DNA from: Pegea sp. RAD2-039
Lineage: Eukaryota > Chordata > Thaliacea > Salpida > Salpidae
NCBI GenBank assembly: GCA_034620365.1
Contig: JAQGEQ010000380.1
Location: 1,550,001 to 1,614,000, forward strand
Direction: 5' to 3'
Length of the DNA: 64,000 nucleotides
How positions within the stretch are numbered: position 1 is the stretch's first letter; every line of letters begins with the position of its first letter. The notes below the pieces were generated by a model. That model did no database searches. It was not told where the DNA came from and saw nothing but the letters and a program-made list of their open reading frames with translations. A program made the translations under genes and the position numbers. This document shows positions 47,465 to 60,272 of the stretch, piece after piece.

Positions 47465-50400
47465 TTAATCAATATTTGAAACATCGTTGTCGATTTTTAT
47501 GAAAGTTGTTTTCGTAAATAATTTGCGATTTCGAGCTTTCTGTAAAAGCTGCCACCCAGTGGTAGTTGAAGATTTTGGGATTAAACCTCTTTGCATTGCA
47601 ATATTATTTAAAAAAGTTTCAACTTTGCTAAAAATTAAAATTCAATATTAATTTTAGATTAGATTTAAAAAAAGTACAAACCTAAAATAATTGACATCAG
47701 TTGACATAAAAACGTCTATTAAAGACCGAATTTTTCTTTTCTTTTCCTGTTAATATGTTTATCACTAACTAATTCACATTTATTTCAACTTACAATATTC
47801 AGTACAGTTGTCACTTCAACTTGTTGATTTAGTTTTTGTAATTCGACATCTAAGTGTTTTGTTGCTGCATGAAGGTTTTTAACTACTTCTTTTGAAACAA
47901 AATGGTTTCTACAATAAATGTTTTAGAATTAACTTATAATTTTATATTTTTGGATGATTTAATTTTATAATTATTTTTCTCATCAACAAGCTTTTTACCT
48001 GGAAATTTTTTTCTCATTGGAAAGTTTTTCAAGATGTTTTATCAAATCATATCTTAAAATCTGAAAGTTTTGATACAGCTTAAAAGCTGACAATCAGAAG
48101 AATTATCTACAAAACTGACTTTCAATCTTTGCTCCGTGTTCTTAACTTTGTTCATCTTTTGCTCAATCTTATTCGGTTTATTCTTCATTGTAATTCTCCA
48201 GTGCGAAAAACTCCTTTAAAATCAAAAACTTGATTCATATGAAGAATAAATCGCAGCTTTTATGTCACCATTTAATAAACTCTTCCATCTTTAATTTTTC
48301 AGCCTGCTTTTTTACTTTAATTATTTGTTCCTTCTTCAACAGATTTTGTAATTGTAAATTTCTGAAGATATTAAAATCAGTTCATCGAAGATAGAATGAA
48401 CCGATGTCTTACAGTACAAGCTGATGGTGACAGTCCTCAGCGAGACTCTCTACTTCGCGTCTCAGATCTTTACCTTCATCTGCATCTAAACTCTTAGAAA
48501 GATCTCTAATAAGCTCTTCACTTCGTATCAGTTCAGCCGGATGATTTTTTCGAAAAATCTCAAAGAGTGATCCTAAATGGAGATCATACTCCATTTTTAT
48601 TATCGATAAAAGACTCCCAAATTTGAAAGAGTCACGAATCAAATCTTCCCAAATTCCAGCATACAACTATAAAAAAAATTGATGAAAAAATTGAAAGATT
48701 TCATTTGAAGTGAGCTACATGAAGTCTGTGTAAAGTCCTGTCTTCATTCTTGTCATTGTTTTGTAGATTGTCGTAAAGTCCCAGAAATAACTTCTTTTTC
48801 AAGTAATAGATAGGAGTGTTGATGCTTATATTGGTGCTTCTAAAATATTCAGTTCGTAACAAAATAAAACCAAAGATATTATTCACCCTTTCAAGAAAGT
48901 TTGATCAAATTCCATCAGTTTCAAATATTGGTCTTTGCTACTAACTCCTGCTAAGTGACTAGTTACAAAGTTATATCGACTGTAATCATCACTCTTTTGA
49001 TATTCTCGTTGTAGTGATGGAGGAAGACATAGTTTAATGTTGATGTTGGGTAACATCAGTTCAGGTAATTTCAACTCTTCTTTAAGCACCTAAAAATATT
49101 GAGATTATAAAAAGTGAAATATTTTTTGCTCTAAAACTACTTTTTGTGTCAATTTTGATCTCTCGAAATTTCCATCCTTATTTTCGGATTTGACTTTTTT
49201 ATTTTTCAACTCATCATTCAACTAGAAAATAAATTTCAAGTATGATACGAAAAAAAATTCTTTAATTATAAAAAAAAAAAAAAAACGTGGAGATGCCGGG
49301 GATCGAACCCGGGGCCTCACACATGCAAAGCGTGCGCTCTACCACTGAGCTACATCCCCAACTGCGACGAGGATGGGATTCGAACCCACGCGTGCAGAGC
49401 ACAATGGATTAGCAGTCCATCGCCTTAACCACTCGGCCACCTCGTCACTTATCGCTTATTGAATTTAAGTAAAATTAATTTTAAGTTTAAAAATTATAAT
49501 AATAAAAGGTTGTGAGATAATTTTTAACTTATAGATTAGCTTTATGGAAAAATAATTTTTTGTATCAAAAAGTCTTTAGATTAAACGATATTGTTAAATT
49601 ATTCTAACTAGAAAAATTAGAAAACTAGATTTTGAAAAATGTTTTATTCTAATCTCAATTTTATTTATTTATTTGAAGAAAAAAGTTTTAAATTTTGGAA
49701 AAACCTTAGCAAAAGTAAAAACTTGTGAAGAAGAAGAAGAACTTGATTCTATTGATGATAATCCGTCAATTTCTTCAATCTTTTCAGGTAGTTTTGCTAA
49801 ACTAAAAAAGTGACAAATTTTTAACTCTGTTTGACTGAAAACTAATTAAAATAAAAAAAAATGAACCCAAATTAATAGATTAGTTCCTAAATAGCCAGAA
49901 GCATCTATATTAAATTTAACTATAAAAAAATTTGACTTAAAATTTAAATAGTTAAAAAACAATTTAATACATTAAAGATTTTGTTTAAATATTTTAACAT
50001 TTAAAATAAGTTTTAAGTTATAAAATCAAAACCAAAAAAAATTGAATTAAAAAAAATAAACCAAACAACATTGTCATTTTTGGCTACATTAAAGCATTAA
50101 TAATAATTAAATTATATCAATCTTTATAGATATTTATTTTGTATCAATTTACCTACATCAGATAATTTTACTGATACGTTAAATCATATGAATGCATGAA
50201 AGTTTAATTTTTTATAATTTTCATTCTAATTGTCTATTAGTAAAATGATGATTCAGTTAAATAAAAAATACTTTCTAATTATTACTACTGACTAAAACTA
50301 AAACTTAAAATGCTATCAAATAACTTTGTTAAAAGTAATAATCACAAATAATCTCACAATCGTGGATTTAGATGCCCAGTACAATATTTTTTGATGACAG

Positions 50401-50491
50401 ATTTATGTTCATCTAAACAAGAGTCTAAAATCTCTTTTAAAGATGGCACTCTTTTTGGATTGATATCTGATTTATTTTTTTCTTTAGACAT
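47465..50491 (-). CDS. C6orf118-like coiled-coil protein
   Basis: Twelve exons keep phase throughout: 50491-50358, 49801-49705, 49221-49141, 49089-48887, 48839-48719, 48666-48413, 48361-48269, 48213-48120, 48060-47999, 47908-47794, 47746-47682 and 47627-47465, giving about 493 residues. The central part (exons 4 to 6: HLAGVSSKDQYLKL, then RLH.LYAGIWEDLI, then SFKFGSLLSIIKMEYDLHL) resembles, from memory, C6orf118 and the TSNAXIP1 N-terminal domain family, which is associated with testis and motile cilia. The C-terminal half is Lys-rich coiled coil. There is no signal peptide or membrane helix. The family assignment is tentative; the gene structure is firm. Intron 2 (49704-49222) holds two tRNA genes on the same strand. 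Confidence 0.65.
49270..49285 (-). terminator. Pol III terminator for the tRNA pair
   Basis: On the minus strand a run of about 16 T starts two bases after the tRNA-Ala 3' end. It is the first T-run after the tRNA-Ser gene, so it probably ends both. Confidence 0.85.
49288..49359 (-). tRNA. tRNA-Ala(TGC)
   Basis: It is 72 nt with acceptor stem GGGGATG paired to CATCTCC (one G-U), D arm GCTCAGTGGTAGAGC, anticodon loop TTTGCAT (TGC) and T arm GGGTTCGATCCCC, with discriminator A. No CCA is encoded. It lies 5 bases downstream of the tRNA-Ser gene, with no T-run between them. Confidence 0.97.
49365..49446 (-). tRNA. tRNA-Ser(GCT)
   Basis: It is 82 nt with a 7-bp acceptor stem (GACGAGG with CCTCGTC), discriminator G, a D arm (GGCCGAGTGGTTAAGGC), anticodon loop CTGCTAA (GCT, serine AGC/AGU codons), a long variable arm typical of tRNA-Ser, and T loop GGTTCGAATCC. 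No CCA is encoded and there is no intron. It contains internal Pol III A and B boxes. Confidence 0.97.
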
Positions 50492-51180
50492 GCTCTTAAA
50501 AATACAAATTTTTATAATATTTTAAAATTTTTATTTTCACTTGTTAGTTCTAAAATCCCCTAAGCTGAAAATAAGCTTTTACATAGCAACGACTTTATTA
50601 GTTTAGTGGACAAATTTTAGTCAAAACATTTATTATAAAACTATACTTTTTATAATTGATTCATGGTTCGAAAAAATCTTATCAACTCGACTAAAGTTAT
50701 GAATTGTGAAATGATATCAACATTTTGCTTATACTTAAAAAAAGTGTAGAATGATAAAAAAATTTAAACAAGTTCTCAAACTCTAAATTCAAAAGTATTT
50801 ATTAATATTACACTACAGATACCTAATATTGGAAACTCATTTAAATTAGATAAAACATATTTCTAAAAATGTCAGTTGATTCCCAAAAAAATTTGTGCAC
50901 TTTGTGTAAACTCTTTGTGTTTCATGCAAAATTAGAGTTCATTTTTTAGTCTAAAGAGATTCTGTACTTTTAAACAAATATATCAATTGTTAGCAGTAAA
51001 ATTATTACACTACTTTATATAGTAAGATAACAAGTTTCTCATTTCATCTGTGAAATATCTGAACTAAATTTTATTTTACTTTTCATTTACAGTTTTTTAA
51101 TTTTTTGTTTAACTTTTTCAAATGTTTTCAAAAATTTTCTTGAAATTATAAAACCGTCGTTTTGCCAAATCTGTACATAA
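50492..51180. other. AT-rich intergenic region
   Basis: No gene or recognised repeat is present between the start of the C6orf118-like gene and the repeat flanking the SLC43A3-like gene. Confidence 0.45.
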
Positions 51181-51600
51181 ATATTTATTTAGTATTCTAA
51201 TTTAACCAAATTAAGTAATAAGCAAATTTGTAGGATTATTTTTTCAATTTAAAATTCAAGCTAATCGATAAACCTACAGCTTCTAAAGCTTTCAATACGT
51301 TTTTTCACCAAAAATATTTTCAAGTTGAATTTAGAATTTAGAATGTTTGAGGTTTTTGACGAGAAAAACCCATTTTAACTGCTTATATAATTCATTTATT
51401 TGTTTAGGCTCATAATAAAAATTGCAGAAACTTGTATAAGATTTTTTTAAAATATCTTTCCATTTATTAATTTGAACTTTATCACCTAACATACAAACTT
51501 TTTTAAATAGTATAAAAAAATTAAATCATAACTTTTAAAAACAAAGAAACGTTCAGGAAACTGAAAAGTTGATTTATTAAAGATTGCAAAATTTGTACAT
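51181..51600. repeat. Left copy of a direct duplication flanking the SLC43A3-like gene
   Basis: Landmarks (CCTACAGCTTCTAAAGC, CACCAAAAATATTTTCAA, GAGAAAAACCCATTTTA, ACTTTTAAAA..AGAAACGTT) recur in the same order and orientation at 53490-54330. The copies have diverged and the right one carries extra sequence. This copy lies immediately downstream of the gene's stop. Confidence 0.8.
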
Positions 51601-51748
51601 GAATATCTATTTCGTATATTTACTTTTAATAATACTTTTATTAAGTTTTACTAAACCTCAAAAATAATTTTCACTTACAGCAAAATTCAACGAATGTATC
51701 AAAACAAAAAAAATACTTTTGTTTCACCACAGTCATTTCGGTTTCTGT

Positions 51749-53179
51749 TTAAATGCTAGAGGGTAGTTTGATTTGATTACTTATTGAAATTATTCGATTT
51801 GTAGTTTCACCTGCTTCAGTCCAAACAATTTTCATCAAATAAAAAGGGTGAACTATTGCTAGAATAGTTAGGATAATAAAACTAGAATAAACCAAAACAT
51901 AATTGTTTTTTAAAGTAAGAAAAAGTTTTATCGGGTATTGTAGAAATAAAAATATTCCAGTTATTCCAACTGTGATGGAATACAATCTTCCAAAATGTTC
52001 TGCTGGTAGTAACATGTTAACAAAAGAGGCTTGTGTACCAAAAAATAAAGCACGCGTCAACACAATCAAGAAAAATGTTAACCACTGTACTTTAATGCTT
52101 GGTATTAAGCTAAGTGCAAGTGCTAAGATTAAGCAAAAGTCACAAAGTAAGAAAACTGTTGCTATAGCTTTAGTTCTAGCAAGATTTACCACCAGTAATT
52201 TTTTGTACAACTTTGCAAATAAATCGATGAGTCCTTCGCTTAATGATGAAAACAATCCGGCACACAGCTGTCCACCAAAAATATTTGTGTATAAAGAGAT
52301 TTGATCTTCATCACTTACTTTAGTTTTAATCCAGGAGTTAAAATTGCCAATGTAAAACATTAACACTAGCATAATCAAGCACGAATGAAAAACGTTTGAC
52401 TAAAAGTACAATTTTTTAAATGAACATTTTAAACTGATTTTAGATGATAATTCTGCGGTCTCACCATCACTATTGTCTATTTGAGAAGTATTTGTAGTGC
52501 TTTTATTTAGCAAAAAACAGCTCAATTGCTTATAACCATATTTGTAGTCTGCTGGTAGAACAGAAGGAACTGTTTTTTGGGGGCATCAGAAGAAATGTAC
52601 GAAAATGAAATAGAATACTAAAACCAGCAAAAAAGTAAAGTATATAGCTAAGATTAATATCTATTTCATATAAAGCTCTAAAAATAAGAAAAACGACCGC
52701 TGATGAGTCTGTCGAGCCACTTATTAAGTTAAGTACTGTTCCTTTATATGTTGCACACAAATTGCCAATTCCAAAGTTGGTTACAACAATACCCACACCA
52801 CCTATAGATACTAATGGAAATGCTAAATATAATAAGAATGAGTTTACTAGTGGATCAGCAATTGCTGCAAGTATGAACCCAACTGCTACCACAGAAACCA
52901 TCAACAACCTTGTAAGCCATATTCCATATTTATCCATTAAAAAGCCAGGAAGAAAATTTAATAGATGTGAAACAGCAGATGCAATAATATAAACTAAGTT
53001 TAATGAATTTGTTTGGTTTTCAATGCTCATAAAAATGAATCATTACTTTCACAGTTCTCACCAAAATAACCTTCTTTGATTAAAACTGGATAAAGAGAAT
53101 ACCACCCGTTTAAAGTTCCAGCATAAAATAAAGTCTCAACTAAAGTTGAAATAATTGTAAGTATAATTTGAACTTTCAT
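51749..53179 (-). CDS. SLC43A3-like major-facilitator carrier, apparently frame-broken
   Basis: The start is at 53179 (MKVQIILT). Exon 1 runs to about 53072. A GT-AG intron of about 53 nt joins ENCE to IYIIASAVSHLLNF. Exon 2 encodes membrane helices 2 to 6, with the family segments LPGFLMDKYG, IGNLCATYKGT, DSSAVVFLI and RTFLLMP. The third part (52378-51749) gives helices 7 to 12 with the SEHFGRL-like AEHFGRLYSITVG and FHPF-like VHPFY. SLC43A3 (ENBT1) carries purine nucleobases; related members carry amino acids. Two problems: at 52573-52579 a CCCCCAAAAAA run has one base too many to read on into VPSVLP..YKYGY, which aligns residue for residue with the family, and an in-frame TAG follows near 52401. 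Either assembly errors or pseudogenisation. Confidence 0.8.
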
Positions 53180-53479
53180 AACCAGCAGCTTCTTTCTATA
53201 ATTTTTTTTAATAAAGTAACTTAATCGCTCTGACTGGCGCTCTACTTTGCAAAATAAAACTAGTTTCGTAAAGAAATAAATGGTAAAAAAGAAGAACAAT
53301 CTTCAATATAAACAAAGAAACCCAAAACGTTTTTTCTTTTCTATTTCTCTGTTAGTTTCTCCATTTTTTAAGATATAACATGCTTGGGGGTACACGTATT
53401 TTTACTTTTAAAACAAGTGTATCTCCTAAATAAGCCAAAAATAAAAAAAATAATCTTAGAGGTTGCTAGAAAGAAATAT

Positions 53480-54330
53480 TTCAAAACAAATTAAGTAAGC
53501 AAATTTTTAGATCTATCCTTTCAATTTTAAAGTCAAATTAACTGATAAACCTACAGCTTCTAAAGCTTTCAATACTTTTTTCACCAAAAATATTTTCAAT
53601 TTGAAAAGTTATCAATTTCTTAACCACTTAATTTGATTATTTTTCTACCACTTGCTTTCTAAAAACTCAGGAAAAATTAGTTGAAATTTAAAGTGCTTCT
53701 AAATAAACTCAAATTATTCTTGTCTAAAAATTATTGTCAAAATTTCAGGATTAAGTAAAAAATTGGTAATCAATTTTTCAATCAATCTCTTTATGGTGTT
53801 TTCAGATTGAATATTTGAGGGTTTTGAAGAGAAAAACCCATTTTAGTTGCTTATATAATTTATTTACTTGTTTATTTTCATAGTAAACACTGTGGAAACT
53901 TGAATAAGATTTTTTTTCGTGATTAATTTTGAGTTTTAAATGTCAAGCTGTACATAAAAAGATTACCTCAAAAATATTTATAATTATTTAAGCTTTTATA
54001 TTTGGAATTTTATATTTGTGATTTTTCCAAATATACTTGAAATGTGTTCTCATAAGAACTTATTTCTCACTGTAGAATAGTTTCAATATTGAAAGAAAAT
54101 GTTGTAATAATATATTTAGAAATTTATAAATAAAAAATTGATGTAAAATAAACTATTTTTGAATGTTAAGTTATATTTCAAATAGCTTTACATTTATCAA
54201 ATTGAATGTTGTCATCTAAGATACAAACTCTTTTAATTAATGAAAAAAATGCAATCTTAACTTTTAAAAAAGCCAGAAACGTTGAGAACACTATAAAAAG
54301 TAGATTTATTAAAGTAAATAAATGATATTT
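53480..54330. repeat. Right copy of the duplication flanking the SLC43A3-like gene
   Basis: It repeats the landmarks of 51181-51600 in the same order, spread over about 840 bases with insertions. Since the left copy is the gene's own 3' flank, the right copy may be the 3' flank of a former tandem paralogue that has been lost. 54331-55135 holds nothing else that I recognise. Confidence 0.75.
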
Positions 54331-55135
54331 CAGAAATATGTAAAGTTTGTAATAAACCTACTGCTAGTAGATTACAATAAAGAACTTTTGTAACAAAAAA
54401 AAGACAATTTTTAAAAAAAGTGTTATTTAAAACATTTTTTGTTTTGTTTGTATAATTTTCAAATAAAGCATTTAAAATTAAAAAATGTTTTTTCTACAAT
54501 CTTTTCTCATAAAATTATTTCTTATTACTTTGTAATTTCAAATCTCCTAAATGCAGTAGCAATAAAAATTAAACATATATTTTATTAACTCAACTATTAC
54601 GACTGTGTTTTCAGACAACAATTTTCAATTATATAGAATTTTGTTGCTGTTTGAGAATTTATATAATATTTACAACAACATAAAATTGATAAGACAACTT
54701 TAAACTTTGATTTGATACTGGTTTAGATATTAGAACAGTTTTCAGTCTTCTTCTACTTGAATTTTTCTTCGGATTTGTGGTTGATACTTAATATGATGAT
54801 ATGATAGAATGGTCTTCTCTTGATTCGTTTCGATTTTCATCAACTGCATGGCCAGCTTAACACAGTTCAATTTATATATACTAAGCATCCTAAATCATTT
54901 CTATTTCGTTCATTCAGTAAACAAAACAAGCAATGAATTTTGTCAATCAATTTTAGCGATGTATTTGGAAAATAAAAATGTTTAAAATCGTTATATAAAC
55001 TTTTTTACTGATGAAAATAATTGCTAAAGTTTGACGGTTTAGTTAAATAGAATTTCTATTATTTTCTTAGTAGACAATATGAAATAAACTCTCCATTTTA
55101 CCTATAAAATATTTACATCCAAACTATTTGTAAAG

Positions 55136-57207
55136 TCACTGAATAGTTAGATTACCTCTAAAACCTTCAAAATAAGGATGATGACAAAAATAGACAATAG
55201 AACTGGTTGAGGATGATGTTACAGCCAGAAATGAAGAACAGTTCATAAAAAATTCAGATATCTTCTGAAAGTTAAACAATTATAATTAATTTTTATTATT
55301 TTTTAAACTGTGTATAAACTATTAGCTTTTTACAACTCTCTAATGAAAATTTTCTTAGTTTTCTTTAATTCAAATTACTAATAACTAAACTTACGCAATT
55401 GAGAAGAGATAACAAAAAAACAATTATTATTGGAGTCCGCCCCAAACCCAAAAATATTATTGCTTTATTAGCAGCTTTCATTTGAGCAACGTCAATATTT
55501 GTTTCTGTAGCTTGATCATCTTGTGTTGGTTGCGTTCTCGGCATATTAGTATCATCACAAATCTTGCAGTAACCGGCATACATCACAGTCATGGGAGCTA
55601 ATGAAAACGAAACGTTGAAAGAATGAAGTTTTAATAGCTAGATGAGATCCAGCATTAGTGTCATTGATCAAAACATAAAGATTGCAATCATTTAACTTTG
55701 ATTGAATTTACTTTTGATAAGTTTTTCTTATATTAATTACTACGACACCTTATCAAATAATTATCAAATAATGTCAAATAAATATATATATAAATAGAAA
55801 TAATAATCAACCTACCTATGAACCCAAATAAAACTGTTATGATCAGAATAACCGTGCTTGAAGCAGTAGTAGTTTCAAAATTAAAAGAGCAACCTATTGT
55901 CGGATTTTCCACCAAAAATTTCTCAGACTTATAATTTACTAAAATACCCATAAAAAAACTGCAAATAGTTAAAATAGTTAATAGCGTATTCTTGCAATTA
56001 TTTATCAACGATTTTACAGCAACAAAGTCATTTGTTAATCACTAATGTTACTTAAATAATATTTTCTAATCAAGCTATCAGTTATATCTTATGAAAGTTT
56101 AATACTTCTGAATGTCTTTAAGGTTTTAATGAAGTGCTTTTTAGTGATAGTTTTTTCTCGACTTTCAGTTTTTCTATTTCAGAAAATCTAGTGAAGAATT
56201 ATTCTTTTGAAACCAAAATAGTTTTACTTTCATTACTAATTGTGTACATTGTGTCGAAATAATTTCTAGGAACCAGTTAATAATGAAAATCAAAACTTAA
56301 TACTATTGCAAATTAAACCAATTAATTACTCAATACTTAAAAGATAATATAAAAAATCTTTCATTACCAATGGACTTACCTGATTATATAAACCATTAGA
56401 CTACTGATAATTTTTATAGTTTTTTGTTGGTTTGTCGTTGATACTTTAAAGTAAGCAAAATAACGTTCTATTGCAATGGTAGCCAAAGTGAGCGTTTGAG
56501 AATAAGTAAATATTGCGTTGTTGTACATTGTTATTTTGCAAACTAAAAAATATATAAAAATACAAAGTAAAAAACAGATTTATAAAAGCGACGATTGATT
56601 GCTTTTAACTAATTAAATATTATAATTAGAATCAAAAATCATTAAAAAATAAAATAAATTTACTTTTCTTACAGCAGCAGTGGTCTGGATAGATACAAGA
56701 GTATATAACAAAGTACATGTTGGTAGAAATAGCAAGGTTAGAGCAAGTTAGTGAGATTAAATGTATGTTTGCAATACGAGAGGAGGTTTGGGTGAAGAAT
56801 CTGCAAAACAATTTTGTTTATCTAAAAAACCTTATTTAGTAATTACAATTGGCAGCACTGTTATATACGTCTCTTTAAATTAGTTATAAATTTTAAAGAA
56901 TACTTTTTAGATGATTTTATTACCAAAAATAAAGCTCCAAAAGATTTTAGAGAAATTTAAAAGAGAGTTTACTTAAAATAAAAGTTTTTATAAAGCTGAA
57001 ATTTCTTATAATATTAGAAAGCTACAGAAATTACATTTTAACAGAAATTTAGATAAAAAGTTATAGCTGTTCACCAAACCTTTTATATAAAAACAAGATA
57101 AAAAAGTTTCCAACTGTGCCTGCAATAGTAACTAATACTGCTGCTAAAGTTAAAAAGCCATAACGACAATCTAAAGATACGTTGAAAACTCCAAGCACCT
57201 CGTACAT
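55136..57207 (-). CDS. Class A (rhodopsin-like) G-protein-coupled receptor
   Basis: Six exons: 57207-57080, 56800 to about 56680, 56542-56380, 55958-55816, 55597-55395 and 55264-55136. TM1 ends in GTVGNFFILFLY with the conserved GN. TM2 is ANIHLISLTCSNLA. TM3 contains YSQTLTLATIAIERYFAYF, where ERY takes the place of DRY. TM5 spans the exon 4/5 junction (TVILIITVLFGFI). The third intracellular loop is short and charged (QDDQATET). TM6 is AIIFLGLGRTPIIIVFLL. TM7 has SSTSSIVYF in place of NPxxY, and the tail is short. The ligand cannot be inferred. The total of about 300 residues is compact for the class. The exon 2 donor (TGCTGCT followed by GTAAG) is my least certain boundary. Confidence 0.8.
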
Positions 57208-59363
57208 GTTTAACTTGTTACTAGTACAGCGAGATCATAATTTTATGCCGACATTTGTAAGACTATTTTTTTCTTAGAACTCTTCAAATGTTGGGAAATT
57301 TTATTTGTGAAATGATTCTTGGAAACGTAAAAAGCAATTTGTACATGGTTCTTTAATTAGATTGAATAATTTTACATCGCGACAGCAGAAAATATCTATT
57401 TATGGAAGAATAGAAACATTTCTGATAATGATTTTTATCGATCTCATTAATCAAATAGCTTTGAAAATGAAGACTTGTTAATCAATTTTTAATGTTTAGA
57501 AAATAAATTGTATGAAAATTGTAATGTAAAAACTTGGTTAGTAAATAAATACTTAACTTATTTCATCATATATAATTTGGCTGTCTCTGATATTCTAAAT
57601 TTTGTTGATTAATCGGTATAAGTATTATATTGGTAGTTTTGTTGGTAGATTCCTCAGACATTTCTTTGGGTTTTACTGAAAATAATCAATAGTTACTAAA
57701 ATAGGAAATGATGATTTTCTATAAAATAATTTTGCTTTTGTAACACATAAGTTTATTTTATTACAGAATCAGCCTAAAAATAGACCTTTCGAACATAGTT
57801 GCAGAATAATCCTTTTTAATAAAATATTAAAAAGTATTTTAAAAACCCTGAGCACCTTAACAGGTTTATTTCACACATCTTATGAAGTTGAATTTTTTAT
57901 TAGTAAGTTTTAATGTAAAAGTTTGTTTTTGTCTTCTTCAGCAGTGCAAGAAGAATTACAGTTTTCTGAAACCAGTGATGTTTTAATTCAGAAAAATTCT
58001 TTTTTATAAATATTTTAGCTACGAAAAAAAGGTTTAGGTTCTACTCTTATTAGTTGTGTTTATCAGTTTAAAAAGTTTCCCCCAAAAGTAAATCTAAGTA
58101 GTAGCATAAAACCAAATCTTGCAATTGTAGAACTTTTAATAAACACTAACAATAGCAATTTTTAGTTAGCTAATAATAAAAATTAAAAGTCGGTTTATTT
58201 GTTTCTCAGAAATTATAGAAAATTAATAACTAATATGCTACATCTTATTTAAGAATTTTTTTCTCAGTTATACTCTAAATATCTTTCCTAATTTTTATTC
58301 AAATGTTTATTTTCTACATAGTGTGTGATAAAGACGCTTTGCGGGTATTATAAACCAATCAAAAGAAGTATATAACATACTGATTAACAGATGAAGTTTG
58401 ATTTAGAAATAAAATCTGCTTGACTTTTATTCCTAGAGATGGGCGGAAACAAAATACCTCACACATTTCCTCAAGACATCTTTTTTATCTTATCTATTCC
58501 AAGTCTTACAGTAGCTTTATAATTAGCAGTTTTATTATAAATAACTTTTTTATAGACTTCAGTTTATCAGTTGTGTTTTTGTCTAGTATTTTCAAATTAA
58601 TCCATATGTTTTATAGTGAATACTGAAAAGAAATTAACTCTTCCTTTTATTAACTTTAAAAGTTTTTTAAACTGATTTCACTTCATTTAAGATTGCCAAA
58701 AACTAATAAATATTAATCCAGAATAAAAATTGTAAAAGTATTTCAAAATTATATTCATGATTTTTTTTATCTAAGAAAGAGTGACTTTGTATTTTTGCTT
58801 AATAAAATTGCTGCAAACTATTTTAAAAAAATTGATAAGTTTAATATTGATTTTTAATTATTACATTTATATCAATGTGCATTTATATTCTTATTTTTTA
58901 ACTAATTTGAAATCATTTATCTTGTTAGTCGACAATATATTATGGCCGATATATAAATTCTATAAACATATTACAAATAATAAAGTATTAACTGTTATTT
59001 CAAAAATTACAAATTCAATCATTTAGGAAACCGTGATGAAGTTCTTTTTACAACTTTACATCTAGATGTAGTGAGATAGATTGTATTGATTGTTACTTAA
59101 ATATTCAGTTCACACAAGAATAAAAAGCTGCCCATATAAGGTAAATGTAAAGCATCTATGTATAGATGGCAAAAATATTACTGTCAAAGTTGATCCGGAA
59201 TAAGAAGAAACAAAAATATAATTTTGAACCTTCTTGGCTGCCATGCACAAAAAGTACTCATGTGTTTAGATCGTATTTAGAAAAGTTTATTTCAAACTGT
59301 CTACAGCACTTAAAATTACCAACTTTACTTTAAAGTTTTAAATTGTACTTTTTTTTATAAACT
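57208..59363. other. AT-rich intergenic region
   Basis: No gene is seen. Open frames at 58420-58626 and 58781-59026 are AT-biased, hydrophobic by composition and lack start context or splice partners. A degenerate stretch near 59090-59300 may belong to the LINE relic that follows. Confidence 0.45.
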
Positions 59364-60272
59364 GTGAACTTTTTCTATTCGCATATGTCAAGCGTTTCAT
59401 ACTTGTGTCGAAAGATTTCACCTCCATTCAAGATCTGGTGTAAGTCTTTTCAATGCAGTACGTATAAGGCGGAGAGGAAGGTAAAAAAGATCTACATCCG
59501 CGGCCTGCTTTTTGCTGATGATGCTACAATTGTTGCAAATTCAGCAAAAGACCTACAGATGCTGATAGACCGATTCTCAGCAGTCTTCAAAGACTTTGGA
59601 ATGAAAATCAGCCACTATCAATGATTGTGAATTTAATGCTGCAGACAATTTTGTCTGTCTTGGCTCAAAAATAACATCATCAGCATCGATCGAACCCGAA
59701 GTCAACAGTCGCATCAAAAAAGCACATTTGCGCGGCTCATCTCAAAGGTCTGCAAAGTTATCTATCAGAACTAAAGCTGCCATCTACAGAGCCTTTGTCT
59801 TCAGTAGCTGTTGTACACCAGCGAAACTTAAACGTTGTCGAAGGTAAACGAAAATAAACTCAACACCTTTAATTTCCGTTATCTTTGTCGCATATTACGT
59901 CTAACGTTACATAAGAAGCAGGGAAGTCTTAAAACTCACTAGTCTGTCAACAATGCTAAGCAAGCAAAGGCCGGATGAATGGACGACGAACGGATCCCGA
60001 TGGATCTGTTGTACGAGGAGCTATCTAAAGGTAAACGCAACACCGGCCGTATTTGTCAACGCTTCAAATATATCTGCAAGCGCGATATGAGATTGCTTAA
60101 CTTCAATGCCAGTAATTGGGAAGATATCGCAGCGGATCGCTCCGAAAGGCTTTTTCTATTATATTTTATAGTGTTTTGCTCGTATATTTCCTCCACATTT
60201 CATTGTATTTTGCTTTTCTTTTTTAACATCATCATTCAGCGTACTCTGCATGGCCGTTCTCTGCCGAAGTAG
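59364..60272 (+). mobile_element. Decayed non-LTR retrotransposon, reverse-transcriptase C terminus
   Basis: The plus strand reads RGLLFADDATIVANS..DLQ at about 59500 (FADD catalytic box), then VCLGSKITSS at about 59660 and KAAIYRAFVFSS at about 59780. In the last frame it reads MDDERIP.DLLYEELSKGKR, KYICKRDM and NWEDIAADR at 59979-60150. This order is typical of a widespread LINE group unrelated to the element at 23100-25974, which carries YADD and a different C terminus. Frames are broken at several points and the 5' part is missing. Confidence 0.85.

Noticed and set aside
51903..52304. A 133-residue plus-strand frame
   Set aside because: It is antisense to the membrane helices of the SLC43A3-like carrier and has no features of its own.
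52548..52569. A 22-nt GT-AG segment that would also repair the SLC43A3-like frame
   Set aside because: It would remove a stretch (VPSVLPAD) that aligns without gaps to the family, so a one-base homopolymer indel explains the data better.
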